Assembly (NCBI GenBank): GCA_013288145.1
Contig: JABDCJ010000001.1
Span: forward strand, 62,014-97,250
DNA: 35,237 nt
Origin: Nitrososphaerota archaeon
GTDB taxonomy: Archaea; Thermoproteota; Nitrososphaeria; Nitrososphaerales; CADDZS01
Direction of reading: 5' to 3'
Position 1 is the stretch's first letter, and each line of letters starts with the position of its first letter. The notes below the pieces were generated by a model that was not told the origin of the DNA, did not search any database, and saw only the letters and a list, made by a program, of their open reading frames with translations. A program made the translations under genes and the position numbers. Below, piece by piece: positions 1-7,337 of this stretch.

Positions 1-94
1 TCATTTCCCACTTGTCCCAGGTCTTCGTACCTTCACCGCATGGAGATTTCAGAGTAGATATCTGCAATTTCTTTGTTGGCAAGGGCTGCGGACC
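1..94. repeat. Left arm of a perfect 94-bp inverted repeat (probable contig-end fold-back artefact)
   Basis: Bases 1-94 are the exact reverse complement of bases 224-317, with 129 nt between the arms. The right arm lies inside the rps10 coding region and encodes normal S10 sequence. The left arm sits at the very edge of the window and encodes nothing recognisable, although the gene expected before archaeal rps10 is tuf. A perfect repeat of this length made from a conserved gene is typical of a fold-back chimera or an assembly artefact at a contig end. A biological inversion is possible but less likely. Confidence 0.9.
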
Positions 95-109
95 GAAAAG
101 AGCGGGTAA
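95..109 (+). other. Possible last codons of an upstream gene (expected tuf)
   Basis: Directly after the inverted-repeat arm the sequence reads Glu-Lys-Ser-Gly-stop, with TAA at 107-109, only 6 nt before the rps10 ATG. In archaea the gene before rps10 is commonly tuf (EF-1 alpha), so this may be its extreme 3' end, the rest being lost to the fold-back. Four codons cannot identify a gene; the assignment is by context only. Confidence 0.25.
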
Positions 110-115
110 ACTAAG

Positions 116-430
116 ATGGCAACTTTTGCGCGTGTTAAATTAACCAGTACGAACCTTAGGGGATTGGAAGATGTTTGCAAGGAAATTAAAGATATTACAG
201 AAAAAACCGGCATCAGGGTAAAGGGTCCGCAGCCCTTGCCAACAAAGAAATTGCAGATATCTACTCTGAAATCTCCATGCGGTGAAGGTACGAAGACCTG
301 GGACAAGTGGGAAATGAGAATTCACAGGCGCCTCATTGACCTTGACGCAGACGACAGAACGATGAGGCAGCTAATGAGGCTTCGAGTTCCGGAAGACGTT
401 TTCATCGAAGTAAATCTAAAGCCGCAGTAG
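116..430 (+). CDS. rps10: Small ribosomal subunit protein uS10
   Basis: The 104-residue product is a full-length archaeal S10 protein of the 30S head. The centre carries the typical [10 protein letters not shown] stretch (about residues 38-47), followed by [20 protein letters not shown] (about 54-73), the conserved loop and strand of the family. The C-terminal part ([17 protein letters not shown], then VPEDVFIEV) closes the fold. The ATG at 116 lies 6 nt after a TAA, as expected for co-transcription with tuf. The central coding sequence is duplicated in inverted orientation at 1-94, but the gene itself reads through without damage. Confidence 0.96.
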   Translation: MATFARVKLTSTNLRGLEDVCKEIKDITEKTGIRVKGPQPLPTKKLQISTLKSPCGEGTKTWDKWEMRIHRRLIDLDADDRTMRQLMRLRVPEDVFIEVNLKPQ

Positions 431-535
431 AAGCCATCTAAGCGAACTTTTTTCTCTCAATTGCTTCTAGAATCCGCTTATTTTCGCAGCAATAGCTTGA
501 GACAATCCTAAGTACTCAGTTATTATTGTAAGCGA

Positions 536-1174
536 TTGAGCGCAGAAAGGGGTTTGCTGGGTCGAGTACCGCTTGCTTTGCTGGTGGTAGCTGTTGTTAT
601 CACATCGACCGTCGGGGGTGGAGTCGTTGTCTACTATGATTTTGGTTCCCATACTTCAGATATGACGACGCAAACAGTGACTGTCACTTCTCTTAATACA
701 ATAGTCCGATTAGTTACGAGCGTTTCCTCGCAGGATGCGGCTCCCGTAGCTGTCCAGCTCAATGGAACCGTCGAAAGCGAGGGAAATTATCCTATCGCGG
801 TTGAATTTTGCAGTCTGACAAGACAGATACTGCAGCATCGTAATTCCACCTCCTTGCAGAATGAAATCAGCGGCATAAGCTGCGGCTCGTATTCCGCGCC
901 GATCCAGGTTACGAATCAGACGCAAGAAAGGTTTGGGAGCTTTAATCAAACCTATTTCTTTGGAACCTATTCAGCAAAACTTCCGAATAACGCGACTTAC
1001 CTACTCCAGGTAAGGCTGTTACAATCCTCTGCAGGTCCCGGCTTTGAGGAAGAAGCTGGCTGGCTGCCGTTAAACTATACGTCATCATCTCGAATTTTAG
1101 GATACGGAATCGCATGCTTCAAGATCTTGGAAAACAGCACACTGGTCTTTCAGTGTAGTAGCGGCTTCGGATAA
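536..1174 (+). CDS. Secreted or membrane-anchored protein of unknown function
   Basis: I do not recognise this 212-residue protein. It starts with TTG. After a short basic N-terminus there is one hydrophobic segment (about residues 11-34), which should act as a signal anchor. The rest is polar, rich in Ser, Thr and Asn, and contains at least seven N-X-S/T sequons (for example NGT, NST, NQT, NAT, NYT), as in extracellular glycosylated archaeal proteins. Two Cys pairs could form disulphides outside the cell. It stands alone between rps10 and a convergent zinc-ribbon gene. A hairpin followed by a T-run lies about 70 nt downstream. A binding or envelope role is a guess. Confidence 0.7.
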   Translation: MSAERGLLGRVPLALLVVAVVITSTVGGGVVVYYDFGSHTSDMTTQTVTVTSLNTIVRLVTSVSSQDAAPVAVQLNGTVESEGNYPIAVEFCSLTRQILQHRNSTSLQNEISGISCGSYSAPIQVTNQTQERFGSFNQTYFFGTYSAKLPNNATYLLQVRLLQSSAGPGFEEEAGWLPLNYTSSSRILGYGIACFKILENSTLVFQCSSGFG

Positions 1175-1241
1175 AAAAAATATGTGAAACTGGTATCAGT
1201 CTCGAAAAAAGTTACCTCTGTTTTTTCGTTTCTAAAATAAC

Positions 1242-1273
1242 GGTGAAACCCAAGGCAGGTTTCGCCTTTTTTT
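1242..1273 (+). terminator. Hairpin plus T-run, candidate terminator of the 536-1174 gene
   Basis: GGTGAAACC (1242-1250) pairs with GGTTTCGCC (1258-1266) as nine pairs including one G-T, around a 7-nt loop. Seven T follow at 1267-1273. It lies between two convergent genes and reads as a terminator in the plus direction. Archaeal termination usually needs only the T-run, so the hairpin may be an extra. Confidence 0.5.
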
Positions 1274-1310
1274 CAGATGATCAGAGGGCTATTTCTTGGT
1301 ATTAATTGTG

Positions 1311-1520
1311 CTACTTTTTGGAAGATAGCCACCATTCGAGATATTCGCTCTGCTGCGCTCTCTTTTTCCTGGACTCGTCCATCTGGTTATGCAGTTTATC
1401 CCTGATGTTTACGAGCTCGTCTTTAGTAACGTACAGACCGCAACCCTTGCAGGCATATCTCTTCGTTGAAGTATCATAGAACAGCGAAGCCCCACATTCC
1501 GGACAATTTTGCTCTGGCAT
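1311..1520 (-). CDS. Small zinc-ribbon protein
   Basis: A 69-residue protein if the ATG at 1520 is used; an in-frame TTG at 1532 would add four residues. Two knuckles, CPECG near the N-terminus and CKGCG about 18 residues later, form a classic four-cysteine zinc ribbon. The remainder is a charged helix (INIRDKLHNQ-like region, then KKRAQQSEYLEWWLSSKK). Such proteins are common in archaea and often act in transcription or RNA binding, but no specific family is recognised. It lies downstream of and in the same direction as the arginase gene. Confidence 0.7.
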   Translation of the reverse strand: MPEQNCPECGASLFYDTSTKRYACKGCGLYVTKDELVNIRDKLHNQMDESRKKRAQQSEYLEWWLSSKK

Positions 1521-1590
1521 CGCACTAACCAATTCGGCGAATTCCGAATTAAAACCTTTCCAGATAGAGAGGAAAATGTATTCGTAATCA

Positions 1591-2505
1591 TCATATTATC
1601 CGCTTGCCCATTGCTGAGAGAATAAGCTCGACAGCGAGCTCTGCTGTTGCGTTTTGTTGATCTAGAATTGGATTAACCTCGACAACTTCTAGCGACCTCA
1701 TTAAGCCGGACTCATGAATCATTTCCATTGCAAGGTGAGCTTCCCTGTATGTCGCGCCACCCCTCACTGGCGTTCCCACTCCCGGGGCATCAGATGGATC
1801 CACGAGATCTAGATCCAGGCTCACATGAATCTTGTTATTCCCGTTATCAGAAGCGTCGTTTATTGCATCCTTCATCACGGCCATCATTCCGACGCGGTCT
1901 ATATCCGACATCGATAGAACCTTCACCCCGGATTTTTTCAGGTTCACCTGCTCCTTGGGGTCGAGCTGTCTTGCTCCCACGATGACGATTTTCTTTGGAT
2001 CTACCGATCTCTTAGGCCACGGCGGCGGAAACCACTTGGATCCCTGACCGGCCGCAAACGCAAGGCTCATGCCGTGAATGTTTCCGCTCGGAGTAATATC
2101 GGGCGTGTTAAAGTCGCCGTGAGCATCCAGCCAAATTACTCCGAAATCCTCTGAGCTTTCTTTGGAAATTCCGTTCCGGATACCGGCCAAAGTTCCAATC
2201 GCGATTGAATGGTCGCCGCCGAGTACGAGAGGAACTTTTCCGGTACGAACAGACGAAGCCACTTTTTTTGAAAGGCTCAAACACACGTCTCTGACCTTGG
2301 ACAGATATTTGGCGTTTGGTAGCTCGATGTCGATTGCCTCCGCGATTGGGGCGTCAACGTTTCCGCGGTCTTCGACCCTTAATCCCAAACTCTTCAGCTT
2401 TACAGACAGTCCAGCGTACCTGATTGCCGAAGGTCCCATGTCTACGCCGCGTCTGTCTGCGCCGAGATCAAGCGGAACACCTATGATTTCGATTTGGCCA
2501 ACCAA
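1591..2505 (-). CDS. rocF: Arginase (ureohydrolase family)
   Basis: Arginase hydrolyses L-arginine to ornithine and urea with a binuclear manganese centre. The metal-binding motifs are all present: GGDHS (residues 96-100), DAHGDFNT (127-134) and DLDLVDP (231-237). The run SGNIHGMSLA, the APGVGTPVRGG stretch and the C-terminal VEVNPILD...NATAELAVEL block match true arginases better than agmatinases. Length (304) is normal. The start is a TTG at 2505, directly after an in-frame stop codon, and fits the family N-terminus. Most archaea carry agmatinase instead, so this may be an acquired bacterial-type gene. It is divergent from the acetamidase/formamidase gene. Confidence 0.93.
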   Translation of the reverse strand: MVGQIEIIGVPLDLGADRRGVDMGPSAIRYAGLSVKLKSLGLRVEDRGNVDAPIAEAIDIELPNAKYLSKVRDVCLSLSKKVASSVRTGKVPLVLGGDHSIAIGTLAGIRNGISKESSEDFGVIWLDAHGDFNTPDITPSGNIHGMSLAFAAGQGSKWFPPPWPKRSVDPKKIVIVGARQLDPKEQVNLKKSGVKVLSMSDIDRVGMMAVMKDAINDASDNGNNKIHVSLDLDLVDPSDAPGVGTPVRGGATYREAHLAMEMIHESGLMRSLEVVEVNPILDQQNATAELAVELILSAMGKRII

Positions 2506-2591
2506 CTAAAACACATTCGCCAAACCAAATCCGATTTCGCAATTTATGCAAATCTAAATTTCAGCTAAGAACGTCATTACCTTAGAATAAC

Positions 2592-2599
2592 ATAAAATC
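2592..2599 (+). promoter_or_regulatory. TATA-like box for the acetamidase/formamidase gene
   Basis: ATAAAATC is centred about 33 nt before the ATG at 2628, which would place the transcript start near 2621 and give a very short leader. It lies in the divergent gap shared with arginase. Inferred from spacing only. Confidence 0.45.
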
Positions 2600-2627
2600 A
2601 CCAATAGGTTCCGATTTTTCACAAGCC

Positions 2628-3590
2628 ATGCCTAGATCCAACGTAATCAAGAAAGACACTTTCCATTATCTGTGGAGCAAGTCTCACAAGCCCGTTTTGA
2701 ATATCAAGCCGGGGGATCGGGTTCACTTTGAAGTTAACGAAGTGAACTCGGGTCAGATTTCAGAGAAAACCACGGCTGAAGATCTTTCGAAACTCGATCT
2801 TTCTCGACTTTATCCTTTAGCCGGTCCAGTTTACGTTGAAGGCGCCGAGCCGGGAGACGCCCTGATCGTCAAAGTAGAATCAGTCAAGCCAGCAAACTGG
2901 GGCTGGACTGCTGTAATTCCGGGTCTGGGCCTTCTGGATCAAGAGTTCACCAATCCCGACTTGTTTGTCTGGAACTTACGCGGAGCGAGTCGACGGTACG
3001 CAAGATTTGTGAAAAATATCCAGGTACCACTCAATCCGTTTTGTGGTGTTTTGGGAGTCGCTCCTCCCGAGGATGGTTCATTCGAAGTTATGCCGCCGGG
3101 AAAGCACGGAGGAAACATGGATATCCGACACCTCACCGCGGGTTCGACGATCATGATCCCGGTCTGGACGAAGGGGGCTCTATTCTCCACAGCTGATGTT
3201 CATGCCGCGCAGGGTGATGGAGAGGTCTGCGTCACTGCTATCGAGTGTCCCGGAGACGTTACTCTTTCGTTCGACTTGAAAAAGGACGCGGATCTTGAGA
3301 CTCCTTGCTATTATTCAGGACGAATGTTCGGATCGAATACCGGCTATTTTGCGACGACCGGCATTTCGCCCGACCTGATGGAAGCGACAAAGCAATCGGT
3401 GCGGGGCATGATTTCATTCCTGGAGGAAAACCTCGGAATTACACGAACTCAGGCGTACATGCTTTGCTCTGTAGCTGGCGAGCTCCGAATTCACGAAATA
3501 GTTGATCGACCTAACTGGGTCGTCGGAATGATGATGCCACGGAGTTTGATAAAGGAAGAGAGGAAAACAAGCTCGAGGCGGCGTTCCTAG
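2628..3590 (+). CDS. Acetamidase/formamidase family amidohydrolase
   Basis: The 320-residue protein matches the FmdA/AmdA family, which hydrolyses short amides such as formamide or acetamide to ammonia and the acid. Family blocks are visible in order: the N-terminal HKPVLNIKPGDRVHFEV with a following SGQ, LAGPVYVEGAEPGDALIV (about 64-81), GVLGVAPPEDG (about 140-150), GKHGGNMDIRHLTAGS (about 157-172), and the AAQGDGEVCVTAIE block (about 193-206). The length is normal. It is divergent from arginase, which also releases bound nitrogen, so a nitrogen-scavenging pair is plausible. It ends with a 4-nt CTAG overlap with the convergent MOSC gene. Confidence 0.92.
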   Translation: MPRSNVIKKDTFHYLWSKSHKPVLNIKPGDRVHFEVNEVNSGQISEKTTAEDLSKLDLSRLYPLAGPVYVEGAEPGDALIVKVESVKPANWGWTAVIPGLGLLDQEFTNPDLFVWNLRGASRRYARFVKNIQVPLNPFCGVLGVAPPEDGSFEVMPPGKHGGNMDIRHLTAGSTIMIPVWTKGALFSTADVHAAQGDGEVCVTAIECPGDVTLSFDLKKDADLETPCYYSGRMFGSNTGYFATTGISPDLMEATKQSVRGMISFLEENLGITRTQAYMLCSVAGELRIHEIVDRPNWVVGMMMPRSLIKEERKTSSRRRS

Positions 3591-4296
3591 ACAAGATAAA
3601 TTTCGTCGCCCGGCTCTACGATTCCCGGAGAAATCACTTCGGCGTACACTCCAAAACAACCGCCATGCCTTGTTTTGATCGTTTCAAAAACAAGAGGATT
3701 CGGAACCGAGCTGAATGGGTCCAGTGTTGGTATCACGCACCGCGAATCTTTCTTTACGATTCTTAATCTAGTACCACGATCGCCTAACTTGAGATCCCTT
3801 CTGAGAAAAGCGTCTTCGACAAATGGCTCGCCGCTTTTCCAGTTGACATAGATGTTTGCCCGGAATCGCTCGGGCGCCAGCATTTCAATTCCGGTTTCTT
3901 CTCCAAGTTTCGTGACAGTCTGAAGGCCAAGAATCGAGACCGGTTTCGAGTCTTGGCACTCACCTTCGGCATGCTTCAAGGAAATTTGATAGCCAAATTT
4001 GTTCTCGATCTGCTCTTCCAGAGCTCTATCCAGAATAGAATACTTTGATCCGTCTGGACACGTGACTTCAATATCAGTTTCGGAGATAAATTTCGGCTTG
4101 TTCAGAAGCATCTCGCTTCCCTGTCTCGCGGTCATCCAGGGAAAGCTTGGGTTTGGCGCATCATCCATTACGTAAGCAAACGATCTGTCGCCCAAAAGAC
4201 CAAAGGGACGGATCGTCGCACTAGACAGATCTTCACCCTCATGCTTTTCACCGGGTAGCGTCTAAGGCGCACAACCGTACCTATTCCATTCATCAT
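3587..4296 (-). CDS. MOSC-domain protein (mARC-like), broken by a one-base frameshift
   Basis: MOSC proteins bind molybdenum cofactor and reduce N-hydroxylated compounds or move sulphur. The main frame (3587-4195 as an isolated reading frame) carries the MOSC core: PERFRANIYV, and SRCVIPTLDP with the conserved Cys. Its N-terminal barrel is incomplete in that frame. A second frame starting at ATG 4296 encodes RLRRYPVKSM, the hallmark N-terminal MOSC_N motif, and continues into the main frame (GEDLSSATIRPFGLLGDRS) if one G is added to the GGG run on the minus strand at 4236-4238. The gene is therefore either a recent pseudogene or carries a homopolymer sequencing error. It ends in a CTAG overlap with the amidase gene. 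Confidence 0.88.
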
Positions 4297-4396
4297 CTCA
4301 ATTTTCACTTTGTTCTCCTAGAACCGTTTTTTGGGAAGAAGCCACGTTATTGCTATTCGAGTATACTCAAGTTAAAGTCATTCCCGGTTTCAAAAA

Positions 4397-4870
4397 CTAA
4401 CTTCCCGAATACAATTCTTTGATAGATTCCTCTTCATTTTCGGTCTTTTCAAAAACTCTGATCAGTGGCTTTCCTTCGACGCAGTACACCGGCTCACCGA
4501 ATTTGTCAAATGCGTTCATCAGCCTGAATGCCCTGTTTGCGACAAAGATTATCTTTGCAAAGCAGGCCCCGCCGTCAAGAGAGTATTCGTTCCATTTTTC
4601 GTACCGAAGAAGAATCGGGCACTCCCATCTAGGGACTCCTTGATATGATCCCTGAACGAACTCCCCCGGAGTTCCTTTAAGATCCTCAGGAGCTAAAACA
4701 GTCGTCACTTTTTCATTGTGAAAACTCAGCGGACCAAACCGGTTCTCCTCGATCACTGCAGTGAGAATTAGCCTTATCCTGACGATCACATTGTCGGAAA
4801 AAACATACTCGTTCCAGGCCTCGCGCAAAAGATTGAAAGGAATTGTCCCGGCGCCGTCTCTTCTAATCAT
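4397..4870 (-). CDS. Conserved-looking protein of unknown function
   Basis: A 157-residue soluble protein that I do not recognise. It has no membrane segment and no obvious catalytic motif. It is rich in aromatic residues and alternates strands and loops (for example GPLSFHNEKVTTVLAPEDL and VPRWECPILLRYEKWNEYS), suggesting a beta-rich fold. The C-terminus is acidic. The ATG at 4870 is preceded, 39-60 nt upstream, by a perfect 22-bp palindrome that could control it. The next gene upstream, also on the minus strand, is a 70-residue unknown, so the two might share a transcript. Confidence 0.65.
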   Translation of the reverse strand: MIRRDGAGTIPFNLLREAWNEYVFSDNVIVRIRLILTAVIEENRFGPLSFHNEKVTTVLAPEDLKGTPGEFVQGSYQGVPRWECPILLRYEKWNEYSLDGGACFAKIIFVANRAFRLMNAFDKFGEPVYCVEGKPLIRVFEKTENEEESIKELYSGS

Positions 4871-4908
4871 TGACGGCCGAAGGAAAATGGAGACTCGGCC
4901 TGAAAAAG

Positions 4909-4930
4909 ATTACTGTAATATTACAGTAAT
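4909..4930. promoter_or_regulatory. Perfect 22-bp palindrome, candidate operator
   Basis: The left half ATTACTGTAAT is followed immediately by its exact reverse complement ATTACAGTAAT. The site is 39-60 nt upstream of the start of the 157-residue gene, about where a TATA/BRE element would sit, and 14 nt beyond the stop of the 70-residue gene. It could be a dimeric repressor or activator site. A terminator hairpin for the upstream gene is the alternative. Confidence 0.5.
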
Positions 4931-4943
4931 TTCGTTCACAATA

Positions 4944-5156
4944 TTAATACCTTAGTTTCTTTACGCCTTCGGGATCAAGGAGAAATGTAGTCCACTCCTT
5001 GTTGCATTTCGTGCAGCTATACCTAACGACAACGCCGCTTTCTCCAAAGTCGTCAAAATGCGCGAGAATCCAGGAGTGGCTGTCGATTATCTTCCTGACT
5101 TCGGAAACTTTTCTCAGATCGAGCAAGCGTTCGTCCAAGCACGACACTGAAACCAA
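4944..5156 (-). CDS. Small protein of unknown function with a CxxC motif
   Basis: A 70-residue protein with an acidic, helical N-terminal half (LRKVSEVRKIIDSHSWILAH) and a C-terminal part holding a single CTKC pair, with one more Cys near the start. One pair alone does not make a full zinc ribbon, so dimerisation or a redox role is possible. The start is TTG at 5156 or a GTG at 5147. A TATA-like CTTTAAGAA (minus strand, about 5196-5204) supports transcription from near 5174. No family was recognised. Confidence 0.55.
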   Translation of the reverse strand: MVSVSCLDERLLDLRKVSEVRKIIDSHSWILAHFDDFGESGVVVRYSCTKCNKEWTTFLLDPEGVKKLRY

Positions 5157-5355
5157 CCCTCGGGCGCGAGCCGGAACGAATGCATAATTTGACCATTCTT
5201 AAAGTAATATGGAGATTGTCGTCGCATAGATTTGGGGCAAGGTTCTAGTAGCGACTCTTGCGAGCCCGTCGACCAAAAAGCCCTAACAAAAATTATTGAC
5301 GAAAATGATCAAAAAACTGCAAACATTCGGACAAAATAGCCAAATACTACTTCGG

Positions 5356-5565
5356 TCATCGAATAGTCGTGGTTCTTTTCGCTCTGCCATTCAAGATCAT
5401 TGCAGCGATTGCAAAACCGATCACGATCGATAATCCAAATCCGATGAGGACGCTCGTGTAAGTAGTAGATGCGGCTCCGTGGATAGATGCCGCGACCGCC
5501 GCGATCGCGATTCCGATCGCGAAGACAAGTATGGTAAACAGAGCTACGACCGACTCGGAGCGCAT
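5356..5565 (-). CDS. Small two-helix membrane protein
   Basis: The 69-residue product is almost entirely two hydrophobic helices (about residues 6-29 and 37-60), joined by a short polar loop, with a basic tail (NGRAKRTTTIR). The positive tail suggests both ends face the cytoplasm. No family was recognised. The ATG at 5565 is divergent from the zinc-finger gene at 5681. The 199 nt between its stop and the 70-residue gene hold only the presumed promoter of that gene. Confidence 0.6.
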   Translation of the reverse strand: MRSESVVALFTILVFAIGIAIAAVAASIHGAASTTYTSVLIGFGLSIVIGFAIAAMILNGRAKRTTTIR

Positions 5566-5680
5566 TGCCTTTCTTATTCCGATAATCTCAACTTTTATTC
5601 ATTTTTGTGTCATTCCGGGCTCTTTTCCATAGAAACGTTAAGAAACCGTCGTCCTAACCCCTTCGCCGTTCTCCCCAAAG

Positions 5681-6127
5681 ATGAGCAGATTAGTAACGGT
5701 TCAACCAGATAGAAGCGAAGAAGAGATAAGCTGTCAGAGGTGCGGCGACAAGGTTTCCCGCGACAAAGCTGCTAGCATCTCTTTCAGAAAAAAGACCACG
5801 TTTTTCTGTGATGGATGTTTCAAGTCAGTTTACAAGTACGACGAGAATCTGAAAACGGTTACCCAGATCTGGGAAGCTCAGGGAAAGGCGGTTCCCTTCA
5901 TAGTCCGCAGCAATAACTGGCACAAGTCTTCGTTCATGAAAATCAAGGACGTGAAGAACTCGGAGGCTTCTGGAGGAAGGACCAAACTCATTTTCATCGG
6001 CGACATGTACTTGCGAGGCGAATTAAAAGAGCAGGACCGAAACGTTGGAAAGGCAAACCACTTCATATGGTTTCCTTGGAGCGAGGAAATCGCGTCCAAG
6101 TACAAAGAATCTGCGCAGGCTGCTTGA
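5681..6127 (+). CDS. Zinc-finger protein of unknown function
   Basis: A 148-residue protein. The N-terminal third carries CQRCG and, about 24 residues later, CDGCF: a four-cysteine zinc-binding module. The rest (about 55-148) is a basic, mixed alpha/beta region with two Trp-containing strands (NNWHKSSFMKIKDV and HFIWFPWSEEIA), which might be a nucleic-acid-binding domain. No known family was recognised. The ATG at 5681 is the first start after the divergent membrane-protein promoter. Confidence 0.7.
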   Translation: MSRLVTVQPDRSEEEISCQRCGDKVSRDKAASISFRKKTTFFCDGCFKSVYKYDENLKTVTQIWEAQGKAVPFIVRSNNWHKSSFMKIKDVKNSEASGGRTKLIFIGDMYLRGELKEQDRNVGKANHFIWFPWSEEIASKYKESAQAA

Positions 6128-6430
6128 TTCACACTTTCGATACCTGCCGTCAACGGATAGTTTTGAAATGAGGCCCAGAGTCGCAGGTATTCAGTACCTA
6201 TATGACAGTGGAGAGAACGTAAATTCTTGATTGGCGAAGTCAGTTGAATTTCTAGATCGTACTTTCAGTAGCTTGAGACCAGTAACAAACAGAGCTCGTT
6301 TCAAGCTCTTCTGTACAGAAAAGTGTGTCCCCTTGCGATCGCGCCGAAAATGGAATAATAAAGCAATGCGAGAAACATGTACGATACAAGCTAGCTTGTA
6401 TAATACAAATGCTTCAATTGAGGGCTCTTA
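6128..6430. other. Gene-poor stretch, no convincing gene
   Basis: About 300 nt after the zinc-finger gene. A 66-codon reading frame from TTG 6231 ends at 6431 in a TAATG overlap with the following small frame, but its sequence has no recognisable pattern and it contains the predicted promoter of that frame, so I do not call it. The only clear structure is the palindrome at 6384-6401. Confidence 0.5.
6384..6401. promoter_or_regulatory. 18-bp perfect palindrome overlapping a TATA-like box
   Basis: ATACAAGCTAGCTTGTAT is a perfect 18-bp palindrome. Its right end runs into TATAATAC (6399-6406), a TATA-like box centred about 28 nt before the ATG at 6431, the spacing expected for a leaderless archaeal transcript. 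A protein bound here would block or recruit the basal factors. Confidence 0.45.
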
Positions 6431-6601
6431 ATGGATCCATCAAATTATGATTTCACGCACGCGCGTGGGGTTGCGCTAGGGGGGTCGGTTCTAGAGCTAA
6501 TACAAAAACGATTGGCCACATCTTTCAAGCCTGTTGAAATGCATGAAGCTTTACGAGAGTTTAGGGCGATTGAATATCTTGGTTTCATTAATAGTCTTTG
6601 A
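6431..6601 (+). CDS. Probable small protein, 56 residues, unknown function
   Basis: An open frame of 56 codons from ATG 6431 to TGA 6601. The product is soluble; the central and C-terminal part (LELIQKRLATSF, then MHEALREFRAIEYLGFINSL) looks like two amphipathic helices, as in small DNA-binding or adaptor proteins. Support for being real comes from the TATA-like box at 6399-6406 at leaderless spacing, the palindrome overlapping it, and a tight convergent end 9 nt from the Nudix gene stop. No homologue was recognised. Confidence 0.45.
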   Translation: MDPSNYDFTHARGVALGGSVLELIQKRLATSFKPVEMHEALREFRAIEYLGFINSL

Positions 6602-6610
6602 ATCGTCAAC

Positions 6611-7213
6611 TCATATCTCGCCTAGAAGGTTCTTGATGATTCTCAGAGTCATCCCCCACACAACGTATTTTCCCATCACGACAAATGAGGGAGTTTCAAA
6701 CGTCACCCCCCGTCTTGAAAAACTGTAGACGCTGGAATTCTTCTCGTCTGAGAAAAAGTTGAGCTGAACCCAGAAAAAATCAACTATTTCGTCACGATCT
6801 ATCTTTACCTCGGTGTCTTCCGGAGCTATGAACACAAACGGAGTTACCAAGATGGCCCGGTTTCCCGGATAAATCGCCGGCATCACGCCGACGATCTCGA
6901 ACCTGCCTAGATCGATTCCCACTTCTTCCATGGATTCTCTTTTTGCAGTTTGAAGCAGTGATTCAGCCGGTTTCGATCTTCCCCCTGGGAATGAGATCTG
7001 ACCCGACCAGGGATCTCTTTCGACTTCCTGCCGTCTTAGCAGTAGGATGTCCAAGGTACCACCTTTCGCCGGTCTCAAGATGACGCTTACCGCGGCGGTT
7101 GAAATTCCCGGATTCGCAACCAACTGGTTAATGCCGTTTCTTTTTCCCCACGCTCTGATCCGATCCAAAATAGGATCAGAACCGCCCACTGATCCTTTGC
7201 CATCAGCAGTCAT
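6611..7213 (-). CDS. Nudix hydrolase, probable CoA pyrophosphatase
   Basis: Nudix enzymes cleave nucleoside diphosphates linked to another moiety. The 200-residue protein has a complete Nudix box at about residues 77-99 (GGRSKPAES...RESMEEVGI), with the REXXEE metal-binding core. Just before it, the segment DPWSGQISFPGG matches the extra motif of the CoA pyrophosphatase subfamily (NudL-like, formerly UPF0035), which splits CoA or its oxidised and acyl forms to 4'-phosphopantetheine derivatives and 3',5'-ADP. The length fits. The ATG at 7213 is divergent from a small membrane-protein gene. Confidence 0.88.
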   Translation of the reverse strand: MTADGKGSVGGSDPILDRIRAWGKRNGINQLVANPGISTAAVSVILRPAKGGTLDILLLRRQEVERDPWSGQISFPGGRSKPAESLLQTAKRESMEEVGIDLGRFEIVGVMPAIYPGNRAILVTPFVFIAPEDTEVKIDRDEIVDFFWVQLNFFSDEKNSSVYSFSRRGVTFETPSFVVMGKYVVWGMTLRIIKNLLGEI

Positions 7214-7337
7214 AAAATGGCATCACTCTATCGAATCTTTCTCACCGAATCTGATCCATTTCAGATAAGCTTTTGAGGGGTACAAAGAGGATCTTTCCTT
7301 TATCGCTCGACTTTTTCTGGAGAAAACGTACCTTCCC

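Noticed and set aside
49..306. 85-codon minus-strand frame over rps10
   Set aside because: It exists only because of the inverted repeat and reads antisense to a conserved ribosomal protein gene.
6140..6190. 8-bp inverted repeat ATACCTGC/GCAGGTAT
   Set aside because: Too short for the 35-nt spacing to be meaningful, and no promoter lies nearby.
6231..6431. 66-codon plus-strand frame from TTG
   Set aside because: The composition is not protein-like and it contains the promoter elements of the following small frame; no homology-like pattern is seen.
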